Of a stretch of 40,946 nt of DNA, positions 1-7,486 are shown in pieces. Origin of the DNA: JBBRCE01 sp038205115. GTDB lineage: Bacteria; Planctomycetota; Planctomycetia; Pirellulales; JBBRCE01. The notes beneath the pieces were generated by a model, which worked only from the letters and a program-made list of their open reading frames with translations, had not been told where the DNA came from and made no database searches. Each line of letters starts with the position of its first letter. The stretch's first letter is position 1. The stretch covers positions 1 to 40,946 of the forward strand of contig JBBRCE010000045.1 of the NCBI GenBank assembly GCA_038205115.1. The letters are read 5' to 3'. The position numbers were made by a program, and so were the translations under genes.

Positions 1-54
1 CTCCGCGGCCAAAAACAGTTCTTGTTGCAGTTGCTTCCGCTTGCCCATCGCCAC
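1..54 (-). CDS. Transposase, N-terminal fragment cut by the window edge
   Basis: Eighteen codons are visible before the gene leaves the window on the left; they read MAMGKRKQLQQELFLAAE. A basic, glutamine-rich start of this kind (MGKR/MARRK, then QQ.LF.A) resembles the N-termini of IS1182-like transposases, but the catalytic domain lies outside the window, so the family is not proven. A good ribosome binding site (AAAGGAG, positions 64-70) sits 9 nt before the GTG at 54 and 15 nt before the ATG at 48, which favours the GTG. The neighbouring ISAs1 remnant and palindromic elements support a transposon-rich context. I could not define this element's terminal inverted repeat between 60 and 127. 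Confidence 0.45.
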   Translation of the reverse strand, partial: MAMGKRKQLQQELFLAAE

Positions 55-321
55 GGTCAGGTACTCCTTTGACTGACATTGCCCACCAGGCCAACAGTGT
101 ATCAACCGCGCGGGAATTGGGAATACTTCAACGGTCTGTTAAGGCCGTTCCCAACGATTCCAGTTCCTCTACTCGGTTTGGCTCGACAATGCCGTCGCGC
201 AACTGAATCCATTTGCAGGACGCCGAGTACAGGCCCTTAAACCATATTGTTTCACGTCCACCAAGCTTTTGAAGTAAGTCTATCGCGGGAAAAATGTTAC
301 TTAGTTTTTCGGCCGCGTTAA

Positions 322-421
322 GGAACGAACGAACAATAACTTCCGTTTTTCGTTCGGGTCGACGCGCGTTATCACGAGCAGCGGGCGCCTCACTCAGAGG
401 AAGTTATTTTTCGGTCGTTCC
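322..421 (+). mobile_element. 100-bp palindromic element, copy 1 (MITE-like)
   Basis: The element has 23-bp terminal inverted repeats (322-344 and 399-421) that begin GGAACG and end CGTTCC. The left arm has two mismatches to the right. A 54-bp centre contains a weaker internal dyad. It is flanked on both sides by TAA (319-321 and 422-424), read as a target-site duplication. It is 96% identical to the copy at 873-972 and in the same orientation. It has no coding capacity. Its removal with one TAA restores an open reading frame on the minus strand, which supports insertion into a pre-existing gene. A 3-bp duplication of the form TNA is typical of IS1031-group (IS5 family) transposases; that link is inference only. 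Confidence 0.8.
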
Positions 422-872
422 TAACTGGTATTCCTTCTACTGTCGATTTAAAGGACTTGCGGAAAAGCTCCAAAAGTTCGTTCCTATCCGCCTCTCGAAG
501 CCCGTTTAGCCATTTCAGATCTTCAGACTGAACTTGAATGACGCGGGTCCGCCAAGCGGGGCTATGATGCTCATCAGCATGTTCTTGCATCGCTAGAAGA
601 AGTGAGTCGGCAAGTGATAAGTTTCCGTTCAACACACTTTCGTTGACGCTGTTGTCCATGAACTGCCACCAGTATTTCTCAATGTCAGTCTCCAGTGGCA
701 CTCTAGGTGGATTTGCAGAGAAGATCGCGGCGCAAAAAGAACTTTGCCTGCTTTGTGGAAGATCGGATAGCTTTTCGCTGGTGCCATCAATGCCCTCGGA
801 AGGTCCTGATCGGATGCCCTTCGCATCGGCAGAAACATTTGCTTGAGAATTGGGCGTCCCGTCTCCGCCTTA

Positions 873-972
873 GGAACGACCGAAAAATAACTTCCGTTTT
901 TCGTTCGGGTCGACGCGCGCTATCACGAGCAGCGGGCGTCTCACTCAGAGGAAGTTATTTTTCGGTCGTTCC
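873..972 (+). mobile_element. 100-bp palindromic element, copy 2 (MITE-like)
   Basis: This copy has perfect 23-bp terminal inverted repeats (873-895 and 950-972). Inside is a second dyad (912-921 against 931-940, one mismatch, 9-nt loop), so either strand could fold into a long nested hairpin. The flanks are TTA at 870-872 and TTA at 973-975. The reconstructed empty site reads GCCTTAGGC, and that of copy 1 reads GTTAAC at its core, so both targets are near-palindromes centred on TTA/TAA. The insertion falls a few codons after the lipobox cysteine of the interrupted lipoprotein gene. Four substitutions separate it from copy 1: two in the left arm and two in the centre. Confidence 0.82.
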
Positions 973-1160
973 TTAGGCGCGCAGGCGCTGAGAAGCAATC
1001 CGACTAGCAAACACAAGCAAACCGCAAAACGAATTCCGCAATTATCGGCTTTCATATCCAAAGTCGCCCCCTGTTAACTTAGCAGTCCGTCGAAGTAAGC
1101 CATTTTAGGCGGCAACGTGACAGGCGGTGGTGGCGGACGCGAGCACACGGCAATCGCATC

Positions 1161-1690
1161 TTATTTCTCGGCGAAGCCCAGCAGAATGCTTTGCAGCGCG
1201 CTGCTTGAGAGGCACGCATGATTGCGCTTGCCACGGATAGTATCGTCGAGGGTCGGGCAACAAGATGGACACTGCCAATCTTCGTGACCAGGCCGCCGTT
1301 TGCGGACCATGCTGGCGTCGGATGCGACTGGCGACTTCGGCACGAGTGACTTCCCGAATCCGAATCGCACTTTCGATACCAAAGTGTTCGCGGACCGCGC
1401 GGGCTAACGCCTTGGCCTGGGCTGGCAGGCTGACCAGAAAGTAACTTTCCTCGCTGGTCACAACGCCGTCTATGGTGACGATTTGCAGCACCGTACCGAT
1501 CGACTGCAAGCCCTTCCACTACCGCCGGCCTGGCAATTGTCGCGGCGCCGGCACGATCATGTATTGCCGACGTTCGGTCCGCCCTCGACTGGTTTCTTCC
1601 GTGGTGTGACAACGCAAACCGGCGACCTTAAGATTGTGACGTGCGGCCTGCTTGAAGGCTGTCGCCACAGCGGCAGGCCGTGGCGTGCGC
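1161..1690 (-). pseudogene. ISAs1-family transposase remnant (C-terminal part)
   Basis: Minus-strand translation gives, in order, TAFKQAARHNLKVAG, RRQYMIVPAPRQLPGRR, a TAG (1519-1521), WKGLQSIGTVLQIVTIDG, EESYFLVSLPAQAKAL, AVREHFGIES and SRIRRQHGPQ. This matches the C-terminal half of ISAs1-family DDE transposases, where the pattern is LPGR.eWkGL.siG, followed by YF.sSLp and aVR.HWgIEN. After RLAVSILL the frame shifts, and the tail DDTIRGKR...LQSILLGFAEK is read in another frame down to the stop at 1161. It therefore carries at least one nonsense codon and one frameshift, and the N-terminal half with the first catalytic residues is absent. The upstream limit near 1690 is approximate. No terminal repeats were identified, so this is a dead fragment. 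Confidence 0.7.
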
Positions 1691-1794
1691 GAAATTTCTG
1701 GGACGAGATATTGACCCCTCAAAGTGGGTGAAATTATATTGAATCGCCCACCTGTCAGACTGCTCGCAACCGACCTCTTGCCTGGCGACCGAAT

Positions 1795-1824
1795 ATGCCG
1801 ATCGACTTTATGCCGATCGACTTC
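1795..1824 (+). repeat. 15-bp tandem duplication at a start codon
   Basis: The unit ATGCCGATCGACTTY occurs twice in direct succession and is followed by a third ATG at 1825. It encodes MPIDF-MPIDF-M and creates three in-frame candidate starts for the downstream zinc-ribbon protein. The two units differ only in their last base (T or C). Confidence 0.9.
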
Positions 1825-2355
1825 ATGTGCCCTTGTGGGCAAAAGCTGCGCGTGAAAGACGAATTTGCCGGTCGAAAAGTCCGCTGCCCGAAGTGCAGCC
1901 AGCCGGTGACGGCTGCTGCGTCGGCGCCCGAGCCGTTGGTGGCGGTGTTGGTGCCGGACGAAGAGCCGGACTTCAAATTTGCCGATTATAAGCCCACCGC
2001 GCCCGTGGCTTCGTCCAACACGGAGGAAGATTGGCTGGAGGCGTTGAATCGCGTGCCGCCATCGACGCCCGATCCGGCCACTCAGCGCCAGAGCCTTTTT
2101 GCCAGCAATCCGTATCAAAGTCCCGGCAATCCGGCGGCCAAAAAGCCGGTGGCCAAGTCCAAACCGCGCCCCGTTGCGCGGCGCGAAGAAGGCTTTGGCA
2201 GCACCAACAGCGGCGTGCTCGGCGGCGTGGCGATGATTGTGATTGCCATTATTTGGTTCGCGGCCGGATACGCCGCTGGCGTGATCTTCTTTTATCCACC
2301 GATTCTGGCCATCCTGGGCTTCATCGCCATCGTCAAAGGCTTATTCAACGATTGA
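1795..2355 (+). CDS. Zinc-ribbon protein with C-terminal membrane segments
   Basis: A protein of up to 186 residues. Near the N-terminus is a zinc-ribbon-like knuckle (CPCGQKLRVKDEFAGRKVRC then PKC), a form very common in planctomycetes at the start of membrane or signalling proteins. A proline- and alanine-rich linker of about 85 residues follows. The C-terminus has two hydrophobic segments (GVAMIVIAIIWFAAGYAAGV and PPILAILGFIAIV) that should span the membrane. The start is ambiguous because of the 15-bp duplication: ATGs at 1795, 1810 and 1825 are all possible, and none has a clear ribosome binding site. The last would place the first metal ligand at residue 2. The gene converges with the alkyltransferase gene, overlapping it by 11 bp. 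Function is unknown. Confidence 0.8.
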   Translation: MPIDFMPIDFMCPCGQKLRVKDEFAGRKVRCPKCSQPVTAAASAPEPLVAVLVPDEEPDFKFADYKPTAPVASSNTEEDWLEALNRVPPSTPDPATQRQSLFASNPYQSPGNPAAKKPVAKSKPRPVARREEGFGSTNSGVLGGVAMIVIAIIWFAAGYAAGVIFFYPPILAILGFIAIVKGLFND

Positions 2356-2986
2356 CGCGGCTGGACTTCGAATGCTTAACGCGGAATGCGTTTTTGGCTT
2401 CTAAGTCCAACAGTTGCTGCTTGAGCGACAAGCCGCCCGCGCCCGAGTAACCGCCCAGCGCACCGCTGGCCGCCAGCACGCGGTGGCAGGGCACAATGAT
2501 CGGCAGCCGATTGCCGGCCATGGTGTTGCCCACCGCCCGCGCCGCACGCGCACTGCCTGCCTTAAAGGCTAACTCGCCGTAACTAAGCGTTTGGCCGTAG
2601 GGAATCTGTCGGCAGCGCAGGGCAACCTGCGCGGCAAACGGCTGCCGCAACAGGGGTATAGTCACGTCCAAAAAGTTGTCAGGGTCGCCGTCCGCATAGG
2701 CCATCAGTCGCTGTTGGAATTCTTCGTTCCAATCGACGTCTTCGTGCAATTCGACGTGCGGCGCATGCGCGGCAATCGCTTCGCGCAGCGCGGTCCGCGC
2801 GGCAGCCGCCGATCTGTGGCCAATCGATAGCCATTGCGGCAGTTGATCGTCACCTGCCAGGGCCATGTAGCCGAGTTCGGTGGCAAACACCGCGTACTGC
2901 CACGTCAGGCGCGCGGTGTCGGTCCGTGGCAAAGTTCGCAGCCGCTGGGCAGCCTTGATGCTTGGACTCGCGTGTATTGTCGTCAT
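2345..2986 (-). CDS. ogt: Methylated-DNA-protein-cysteine methyltransferase
   Basis: This suicide repair enzyme moves alkyl groups from O6-alkylguanine in DNA to its own cysteine. The C-terminal domain has the classical active site IIVPCHRV, with the acceptor Cys at about residue 167 of 213. It is preceded by the helix-turn-helix/recognition region (IPYGQTLSYGELA..., then GNTMAGNRLP) and followed by GGYSGAGGLSLKQQLL. The N-terminal about 80 residues form the variable domain. The start is placed at ATG 2986, which follows AGAGGA with suitable spacing; a TTG directly before it (2989) is less likely. It stands alone and overlaps the end of the convergent zinc-ribbon gene. Confidence 0.95.
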   Translation of the reverse strand: MTTIHASPSIKAAQRLRTLPRTDTARLTWQYAVFATELGYMALAGDDQLPQWLSIGHRSAAAARTALREAIAAHAPHVELHEDVDWNEEFQQRLMAYADGDPDNFLDVTIPLLRQPFAAQVALRCRQIPYGQTLSYGELAFKAGSARAARAVGNTMAGNRLPIIVPCHRVLAASGALGGYSGAGGLSLKQQLLDLEAKNAFRVKHSKSSRVNR

Positions 2987-3176
2987 CAAAAGATTCCTCT
3001 GCGGTTAAAACATTGCAGGCTGCTACGCGGCGGGGGTTGGAACAAGTCACCCGGCACTTTGTCGGCTTTGACATAACCGCCTTACAGTCTCTATGCTTAG
3101 GGTTTGCCGTTGTCGCCGCCACTTCTCGACATTCCGCGGCGTTTCCCCCGATCAATGTGCGAAAAACAGGGCCAGC

Positions 3177-3920
3177 ATGAATAGCTACAACTCGTTGAGT
3201 GACGATTTTTACGTCAACATGAATCTCAGCACCGAGATGGAACTGCCCACCAATCGTGAAACCATTTTGCACTATTTCGAGCGCGTGCAAAAGAAGTATC
3301 CCACGATGAAAAAGTTTTATTGCCGCGATAAAAAAGACTTCGTGCTGGAAGAAGAAAAAGAACGCGGCCAGTATCGCTGGGCAACGGTCGAAAATCGCCG
3401 CATCTGCTCAGGGCAGGTCAATCCGGCCAACGTCGAGCAGCCGCTTGAGCAGCACCGCTTGGTTCTGGAGCTTGCGCCGTTTTTGCTGTCGGTCAGCCCG
3501 CTGGATTGCGAAGCGCTGGATCTGCTGTTTGGTTTCGATTTCACCTACCGCGGCAACCAAAACTTGCTGGTGGCCGAAGCGCTGGGCTTAAGTCCCGCGC
3601 TGGAAAAACTGGCCGAAATGCCGGGTGCCAAGGTCATCAACCACGAGCCCTCGATCACGTTGGCCTTGGACGAAGATTGCCGCGTGCAATGCCGGTTGAG
3701 CATCGAAACGCGGACCAATGCGTTTCAGATCCGCAGCGGCGAATATCCGGAAGACCAAATCAGCGTGTACGTCACCGCCCGCCAATACGGCAGCTTGAGT
3801 CCGGACAACACGTTTGTGAAAACGCTGGATAAATTAGCGCAAATCTGCCGCGACATGGTTGACGGTTACGTGATCGACAACGTGCTCAAGCCGCTCGCCC
3901 GCACAATTGCCATGAAGTGA
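3177..3920 (+). CDS. Conserved planctomycete protein of unknown function
   Basis: A soluble, acidic protein of 247 residues with no signal peptide or membrane segment. It starts MNSYNSLSDDFYVNMNLSTE. The frame stays open upstream to 3093, but that part has an arginine/cysteine-rich composition unlike the rest and lacks a binding site, so ATG 3177 is chosen. Notable blocks are RETILHYFERVQKKYPTMKK, LSVSPLDCEALDLLFGFDF and SITLALDEDCRVQC. I associate proteins of this type with planctomycete genomes but know no function. It stands between a DNA repair gene and a HEAT-repeat gene, which does not suggest a role. Confidence 0.85.
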   Translation: MNSYNSLSDDFYVNMNLSTEMELPTNRETILHYFERVQKKYPTMKKFYCRDKKDFVLEEEKERGQYRWATVENRRICSGQVNPANVEQPLEQHRLVLELAPFLLSVSPLDCEALDLLFGFDFTYRGNQNLLVAEALGLSPALEKLAEMPGAKVINHEPSITLALDEDCRVQCRLSIETRTNAFQIRSGEYPEDQISVYVTARQYGSLSPDNTFVKTLDKLAQICRDMVDGYVIDNVLKPLARTIAMK

Positions 3921-3982
3921 AGACGCGGAGGACGAAAATTCGCCTCTCGATCGAAATCGCCACTTAGAAGAATGGAATCTTC

Positions 3983-5782
3983 ATGCGAATCTGCAACGCT
4001 GCGTCAATCTGGCAAATCATCCTCCTACTGCTGTTCGTTGCCCCATCGATCGTCGGCGACCAACAGCGGATCGAGCAAGGGCACGCCGTGCTCGACGCTG
4101 TTGTCGCGATGCACCGGCTGATTGATTTTGGCATCGAAGGCCTCGAACCCAAACAGGTCGATTCATTTTGGCTGGCGGAGGGCCTCTCGCACGATTCCCT
4201 CAACCCAGGCAGGAAAGATTCGAAAAGCGACGACTTAGGATGCGACGAGTGGCGCTTGCGGTCGGGAATGCTTCGAGCGGAAAAGCTCGGTCGCGACTTG
4301 ATTGCCGGCAAACCGATATCCGCGGAAGCGGCCAAGATTGTCGACCAGCGTCGGCACAAAGATATCGACGCCGAGCGACGCGCGGATGAGCTCAATCGGA
4401 CGTTCCATCGGTCGCTGGCCGCCAAGCTGATTGCGGGCCAATCTTTAGACGATGACGAATTTGTCATGCAATGTCAAAGCTTTCGGAGTGGGGCTCAATT
4501 CTCGTGGCATGTTCCCGATCTAACATTCGACGTGGCATTAATGCTGAAAGCCTATCCGTCCGCTCCGCCGAAAAGCCAACATGCCATGCTGATGCTGCTT
4601 GGGCTGCGCGGCAAAGCCGACGAACTATGTATCGGCTTCATGCTTGATTGTTTGAAAGCAACTGCACCCATCGAGCGGTACGATGCGGCGATTGCGATCG
4701 GCCAGATGCAATCCAAAGCCGATAGACTTGTTTCCGCGCTGATCAACCTTGTTGACGATCCCGATCCGCGTGTTGCTCGTGCAGCCACGCGGTCGCTGCT
4801 GGTGCTCGATGCGGAAAAATCCGCGCCGGCCATGTTACGGCGATTAAAGTCGATCATCGATGTGCAGGCAACAGCGGCAGTTTCAAAAAAGGCGGACCGC
4901 GGATTTGACGAATACGAAATTCGCGACGGCCAAAGTGGCGTTCGCTACGATTTGCCGACGGAACTCATGGTTGCCTTGGGTCGCTTCCGTCACCGTCAGG
5001 CCGCCCCGTTGCTTTGGGAAATCGTGAACGGCCGGGGAAAAGACGTTTGGCCTCATGATGGCATTTACGAGATGGACCATGGCGGCGTGGCTGTTGAGGC
5101 CATCGCTGCGCTGGATGCTCAGCAAGTGTCGATCGCCGCCCGACGCGTGCTAGCCCTGGATTCAGCCACGGTTGACGCCGTGGGCGCGGCTGCCAACTTG
5201 CTCGGCCCGTGCGGCGAACTGTCGGACGTGCCAGTTCTTTTAAAACGCCTGGCTAAGTTCGATGCGGTCGCGCGCGGAACGGAGCTGCGTTTTGATATGC
5301 AGCGCGCCGTGTCACGCATCGCGTTTGCCGCCGAGCGTTTGGTGTTTTTTGGCGACAAAAGCGCTCCGAAATACTCTGCGAGCAAACGACAACTTATCGC
5401 AACGCTGGGCGATTGTGCCAGCGGACCATTCGGCGAGCCGTTGATCGCGGCCCTCGAATATTTCGACCCGGAACACGTTGAAGCGACCGCGCTCATTCTG
5501 GCCGCCGATACCAAGGCAGAGCCCAATGCGCGGCGAATTGCCATCGAAATCCTGGCAAAATCCAGAAATCCGCATTACATCAATCCTTTATCGGCTTTAA
5601 TCTCCGACCGCGGCAACGCAACCAATGGCTCAATTGGCCTGCACGCAGGGCAGGCCGTCGTCAAGATCCTCGCAGCTGCCGATCTCACTGATGCGCAGGC
5701 GGCCGAATGCGTCCGACGAGTTGGAGACAATCTCGAAGCTTCAGACTTTAGCGCGATCTTTTGCGGCTTCAAATTTCGGTAG
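3983..5782 (+). CDS. Exported HEAT-repeat protein, truncated by a junction stop
   Basis: A 599-residue product. The N-terminus (MRICN..., then IILLLLFVAPSIV) looks like a signal peptide. The centre and C-terminus consist of degenerate HEAT-like helical repeats, for example YDAAIAIGQMQSKADRLVSA followed by DDPDPRVARAATRSLLVLDA. Such proteins usually act as scaffolds; no catalytic motif is seen. The frame ends at a TAG (5780-5782) lying exactly at the junction of an 84-bp tandem duplication. The same frame then stays open for another 153 codons to 6244, so the present protein has very likely lost its C-terminal fifth. Whether the 599-residue form is stable cannot be told. Confidence 0.8.
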   Translation: MRICNAASIWQIILLLLFVAPSIVGDQQRIEQGHAVLDAVVAMHRLIDFGIEGLEPKQVDSFWLAEGLSHDSLNPGRKDSKSDDLGCDEWRLRSGMLRAEKLGRDLIAGKPISAEAAKIVDQRRHKDIDAERRADELNRTFHRSLAAKLIAGQSLDDDEFVMQCQSFRSGAQFSWHVPDLTFDVALMLKAYPSAPPKSQHAMLMLLGLRGKADELCIGFMLDCLKATAPIERYDAAIAIGQMQSKADRLVSALINLVDDPDPRVARAATRSLLVLDAEKSAPAMLRRLKSIIDVQATAAVSKKADRGFDEYEIRDGQSGVRYDLPTELMVALGRFRHRQAAPLLWEIVNGRGKDVWPHDGIYEMDHGGVAVEAIAALDAQQVSIAARRVLALDSATVDAVGAAANLLGPCGELSDVPVLLKRLAKFDAVARGTELRFDMQRAVSRIAFAAERLVFFGDKSAPKYSASKRQLIATLGDCASGPFGEPLIAALEYFDPEHVEATALILAADTKAEPNARRIAIEILAKSRNPHYINPLSALISDRGNATNGSIGLHAGQAVVKILAAADLTDAQAAECVRRVGDNLEASDFSAIFCGFKFR

Positions 5783-5864
5783 GCGGCCGAATGCGTCCGA
5801 CGAATTGGAGACAATCTCGAAGCTTCAGACTTTAGCGCGATCTTGTGCGGCTTCAAATTTCGTT
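5697..5864 (+). repeat. 84-bp in-frame tandem duplication with a stop at the junction
   Basis: Two head-to-tail copies (5697-5780 and 5781-5864) are identical except at three positions (5720/5804, 5761/5845 and 5779/5863). The period is exactly 28 codons. The codon preceding the shared segment is CAG (Gln) in the first copy and TAG (stop) in the second. Each copy encodes AAECVRR[V/I]GDNLEASD, continuing to CGFKFR. The substitutions between copies argue against an assembly artefact. Confidence 0.95.
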
Positions 5865-6244
5865 CGTTGCTCATCCAAATCGATTCGGACCGTGGCGTGC
5901 GGTTTTGCTCGCGCCTGGCACTTGATCGCGCCGCATCGGACTTTGATCGATCGCTTGCCCTGCGCCAGATTGCCGAAGATGCGCGCCCGAATCGCGAGTT
6001 AGCGATTTCCTTGCGTCCGCTGCTCGACGAGCCTGCAGGTTCACCCAAGCCCGACGAAGACCCGCTGCAGGTTGCCCGGCGAGAGCGAGAAGCAAATTCG
6101 CGACGCATTGAAGCAGCGCACGCCATCGCCAAACTTCTGGATTTGAAGTGGAAAGAAAAATCGACTTTACGGCAAACGTCCGAAGCGGCTGACTCGCCAG
6201 TCGAGCCAATGCTGCAGGCCGTTCGGAAGGAACTCGAAAAGTAG
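5783..6244 (+). pseudogene. Detached C-terminal part of the HEAT-repeat gene
   Basis: This stretch continues in the same frame as the upstream HEAT-repeat gene after its TAG. It begins with the second duplication copy and goes on with SLLIQIDSDRGVRF and ALRQIAEDARPNRELA, ending in a charged C-terminus (QAVRKELEK). A TTG near 5843 could in principle start a 133-residue product, but no ribosome binding site is apparent. I read it as the former C-terminal region, expressed only by readthrough if at all. Confidence 0.65.
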
Positions 6245-6305
6245 CCGGATCAGAAGTGATTGTCGCTTGCCAGGCGGGACTTTGGATCGTCCACACCGTT
6301 AGCAA

Positions 6306-7151
6306 TCATGCGGTTGTCAATTCGAACAGCGTGATTTCCGGTCGGGCGTTGAAGCGGACGCGCAGCAAATGGCCGACGCCTCGGCTGATGTACATGCGGC
6401 GGTCGCCGGCCAAGGCAAATTCTCCGCTGGTGTAGCGACGATTGCGGACCGGCAGGCACGGCGGCGGCAAAAACGGTGGCTTGCACTGCCCGCCATGCGT
6501 GTGACCGCAGAGAATCCAGCCCGTATATTGTTCCCAGCCGCTTTCATCCGCCGCGTCCGGATTGTGAACCAGTGCGAGCGATGCATCGTCAGGCTGGAGT
6601 TGCGGCAACACGGACGTTGGTGCGAAGCGACCTGCCCAAAGGTCGTCCAAGCCCACGATCTTCAAGCCACTGACATTGGCCAGTTCGTTGCGCAGGATTC
6701 GCACGCCGGCATCGGCCGCCAGCGAAGTGACGCGCTGCGCGGAAGCGAAGTTGCGCCAGCCGGAACCATAATCGTGGTTGCCCAGAATTCCGAACGTGCC
6801 GAGGGTTCCGCAGGCAAGTTTCGGAAACATTCGCGGGGCGTGCTGCTGCAAATCCGTGCTGTTGTTCACAAAGTCGCCGGTATAAACGACGATCTCCGGC
6901 GCTAGCCCGCGAATCGTCTCGAAAGTTTGCAAAAGATAATCGTCGTCCACATGCGGGCCGATGTGCAAATCGCTCACGTGCAGCAATGACTTGCCGACCA
7001 ATGCCGCCGGAAGCCGCGCGATGGGCATGGGCCGACGCACCACTTGCAGCCAATGCGGTTCGACACGCCAGATGTACAGCCCAAACGCCGCCACGCCGGT
7101 GGTCGCGGTGGTTAAAAATCGTCGTCGGGTTAGCTTGGGCCTGAGGTTCAT
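6306..7151 (-). CDS. Tat-exported metallophosphoesterase (YkuE/YaeI-like)
   Basis: A 281-residue protein with all calcineurin-type metal-binding blocks in order: SDLHIGPH, YTGDFVNN, GNHDYG and CGHTHGGQ. The N-terminus carries a twin-arginine signal (TRRRFLTTATTGVAAFG), so it is exported folded or anchored in the membrane. The family includes YkuE-type enzymes acting on phosphodiesters at the membrane; the substrate here is unknown. The open frame extends 13 codons further upstream, but ATG 7151 places the twin arginine near residues 9-11, as expected. It stands alone, with its promoter in the gap before the next plus-strand gene. Confidence 0.93.
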   Translation of the reverse strand: MNLRPKLTRRRFLTTATTGVAAFGLYIWRVEPHWLQVVRRPMPIARLPAALVGKSLLHVSDLHIGPHVDDDYLLQTFETIRGLAPEIVVYTGDFVNNSTDLQQHAPRMFPKLACGTLGTFGILGNHDYGSGWRNFASAQRVTSLAADAGVRILRNELANVSGLKIVGLDDLWAGRFAPTSVLPQLQPDDASLALVHNPDAADESGWEQYTGWILCGHTHGGQCKPPFLPPPCLPVRNRRYTSGEFALAGDRRMYISRGVGHLLRVRFNARPEITLFELTTA

Positions 7152-7486
7152 CGTCAACTCGTGATGTGCGCAATTTAACGCGACTGCCATGCTGCGGGTT
7201 CGTCATGCGGGTTTGTCGCGCGGGGGAAAGCGACCCGTTCGAGCGATCGAAACGCGCCGGAAATCCATTCTGCGCCATCAGCAGGCGGGAAACAAGTTGA
7301 GCGTGCTGGCAACGTGTGGTGAGACGCCGTGCAAGTTTGGGAATCGGCCGGATGAGTTGCCGGCTGATGTTGCCGGCACCCGGCGGTTTGCTAGCAGCGG
7401 AGTTGCTCTTCTCGGCGGCGGCCGGTTTGGCTATCCTTCGCGTCCGGTAAGATAGACTTCGCGACAAATCGCCAGGAACTGCTGAC
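7152..7486. other. Intergenic region between divergent genes
   Basis: About 335 bp separate the metallophosphoesterase start (minus strand) from the next plus-strand gene. I see no convincing open frame, RNA gene or terminator. A direct repeat TTGCCGGC occurs twice near 7355-7375. Promoters for both flanking genes should lie here but I could not assign them. Confidence 0.5.

Larger units (their letters stand above)
128..1055 (-). pseudogene. Lipoprotein gene interrupted by two palindromic elements
   Basis: An ATG at 1055 opens a lipoprotein signal peptide: a hydrophobic core followed by the lipobox LSAC, with Cys at residue 25. A G-rich stretch (AGGGGG, 1067-1072) lies upstream. The frame enters the element at 873-972 and stops there (TGA). 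The body resumes past that element as an open frame that includes a GTG at 701 (MPLETDIEKYWWQFMDN...). This frame runs into the element at 322-421 and stops at 390. Deleting that element plus one 3-bp repeat (103 nt) joins ...VEGIPV directly to NAAEKLSNIFP... and the frame stays open for 63 more codons to a TGA at 128-130. Deleting the second element joins the signal peptide to the adjacent sequence, but the body lies in another frame, so one 1-nt indel is also needed. The intact protein would be about 240 residues. I do not recognise the family. Alternatively the GTG at 701 starts a separate small gene. Confidence 0.55.

Noticed and set aside
319..423. A 2-bp TA duplication (Tc1/IS630 type) at element 1
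   Set aside because: It would make the element ends asymmetric. A 3-bp duplication gives symmetric ends and also fits element 2.
294..509. Plus-strand 71-codon frame across palindromic element 1
   Set aside because: It reads through the palindrome arms and a similar frame occurs across element 2, so it reflects the repeat, not a gene.
629..838. Minus-strand 69-codon frame starting MFLPMRRASDQ
   Set aside because: It is in phase with the signal peptide after excision of element 2, but its composition is poor compared with the overlapping frame that continues into the body. I favour a frameshift in the original gene.
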